The position numbers and the translations under genes are program-made. Under the pieces are notes generated by a model, which was not told where the DNA came from, made no database searches, and was given only the letters and a program-made list of their open reading frames with translations. A stretch of DNA of 64,000 nt from Leeuwenhoekiella nanhaiensis (GTDB lineage: Bacteria > Bacteroidota > Bacteroidia > Flavobacteriales > Flavobacteriaceae), in assembly GCF_002744755.1 (NCBI RefSeq), contig NZ_KZ319293.1:153613-217612 (forward strand). Direction: 5' to 3'. Shown here piece by piece: positions 63,232 through 64,000 of the stretch (its first letter is position 1; every line of letters starts with the position of its first letter).

Positions 63232-63963
63232 ATGAAAAAAATCACATTTTTAATTTTAATCCTCTTTTCAATAAATGCAATTGGACAGACAAAATTGGAA
63301 ATCGAAATTGATAACCCAGAACCGAGAGTTGGACAAAGCGTTACATTTTCAATTAACGTTGACTTTTTGACTGATTACTTCAAAAAAGAATTTGGGAAGA
63401 ATGTGGAATTCACTCGCTCAACCTCAATTTTCGGAATGCAATCCGATGATTTTGAAAGAGTAATTATTTTCGAAAAAGCAAAAGAATATGAAATTGGACC
63501 TTTTAACTTCGAATTTAATGGTAAAAAATATACAACTGGAACTATTAAAGTAAATGTTCTTCCAAAGTTACCAATGGAAAATGGACTTTGGTTAAGAATA
63601 ACAGAATCTGAAGGTCAACAATATCTCATTCTTGAACAATTAATAAGTAACGAATCAAATAAAACAGACAATGAAAATGGTGGCTATTCCCATACTATTG
63701 GTGGTGTAAAACCAGAAGGAAAGGAATTTGCTGAATTAAATGAGGAATTAACAAAAGGAATTGAATTAAGTAATTACAGTTCAGCTAATAACACTTTGAG
63801 TCCTGAAGGTGCTGGATTATTTGATGTTGGATTTTCATATTCAATCAAAAAGTATAAAATAGAATTTGAGGAGAATTTTAATGGGGAATATATAATTACG
63901 AAAAAGGACTTTAAAAATTTGCCGGAGAATTTCGATATTGGAAAAATTAAATTAGAAAAATAA
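63232..63963 (+). CDS. AT-rich exported hypothetical protein, weakly BatD-like
   Basis: A 243-residue protein with a signal peptide (1-18, AIGQ). The mature N-terminus (LEIEIDNPEPRVGQSVTFSINV, read in parts) looks like a small immunoglobulin-like fold of the BatD/oxygen-tolerance kind, and the rest is acidic and without known motifs. No cysteine occurs after the signal. Counting one 60-base line gives about 32% GC, against about 50% in a line from the dikinase gene, so the gene has a composition unlike its neighbours and may have been acquired. It ends 37 bases before the window edge and no partner gene can be seen. Confidence 0.6.
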   Translation: MKKITFLILILFSINAIGQTKLEIEIDNPEPRVGQSVTFSINVDFLTDYFKKEFGKNVEFTRSTSIFGMQSDDFERVIIFEKAKEYEIGPFNFEFNGKKYTTGTIKVNVLPKLPMENGLWLRITESEGQQYLILEQLISNESNKTDNENGGYSHTIGGVKPEGKEFAELNEELTKGIELSNYSSANNTLSPEGAGLFDVGFSYSIKKYKIEFEENFNGEYIITKKDFKNLPENFDIGKIKLEK

Positions 63964-64000
63964 CTGGCTAAATAACTAGCGTTCGTGCGGTCGGTACGAC

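Noticed and set aside
63964..64000. Integron attC-like site at the right edge
   Set aside because: Sequence after the last gene is too short and lacks a recognisable pair of core sites.
1..64000. CRISPR arrays, tRNA or rRNA genes, transposases
   Set aside because: I looked on both strands and saw no evenly spaced repeats, cloverleaf-type sequences or transposase motifs.

Overview
The window looks like a chromosome segment of a marine-type member of the Flavobacteriia (Bacteroidota). The evidence is a SusC/SusD pair, a type 9 secretion sorting domain, several SPII lipoboxes followed by Cys, A/T-rich leaders without clear Shine-Dalgarno sites, TAnnTTTG-like -7 boxes, a LytS/LytTR pair and a NagB fused to a PIG-L deacetylase domain. 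I saw no tRNA, rRNA, CRISPR array or insertion sequence.

Left part (1-29.7 kb): a large glycan-utilisation region, almost all on the minus strand. It opens with the tail of a beta-helix protein and a sialate O-acetylesterase (plus strand). These face a secreted GH128-type glycanase with four carbohydrate-binding modules and a type 9 tail. Then come two sulfatases, a small helical protein, a DUF255 thioredoxin-fold protein, an FG-GAP/ASPIC protein and a SusC/SusD pair. The segment ends with a tight six-gene operon: GH3, two GH29 fucosidases, GH20 hexosaminidase, a CutC-family barrel and a sialidase-like propeller.

Accessory patch (29.8-31.7 kb): a small membrane protein, a TIGR02117/DUF2459 protein and a HigBA toxin-antitoxin pair with its own palindromic operator.

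Mannose/GlcNAc part (31.8-45.4 kb): GH92, sodium symporter, GH130 phosphorylase, CBM9-like protein, a GHL10-like lipoprotein and a second GH92, followed by NagB-PIG-L and another symporter. The enzymes fit stepwise trimming of mannose- and GlcNAc-rich glycans, import of small products such as Man-GlcNAc, cytoplasmic phosphorolysis and entry of GlcN6P into glycolysis. Together with the fucosidases, hexosaminidase, sulfatases, O-acetylesterase and sialidase-like protein, the best overall reading is use of sulfated, fucosylated glycoprotein-type (N-glycan-like) material. The substrate is inferred. A LytS/LytTR two-component system is divergent from the mannosidase operon.

Right part (47-64 kb): mostly housekeeping and small accessory genes. 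These are a ParE-type toxin-antitoxin module whose toxin is frameshifted, the TesA/YbbA/YbbP-like group plus a 59-residue membrane protein, an MFS transporter, a 31-residue Lys/Ala-rich peptide gene, two DUF1801 proteins, a lipoprotein esterase, a type II NADH dehydrogenase, an ECF-type sigma factor with a membrane partner, and an unusual exported dikinase-like protein beside a beta-lactamase-fold serine hydrolase. An AT-rich hypothetical gene lies at the edge.
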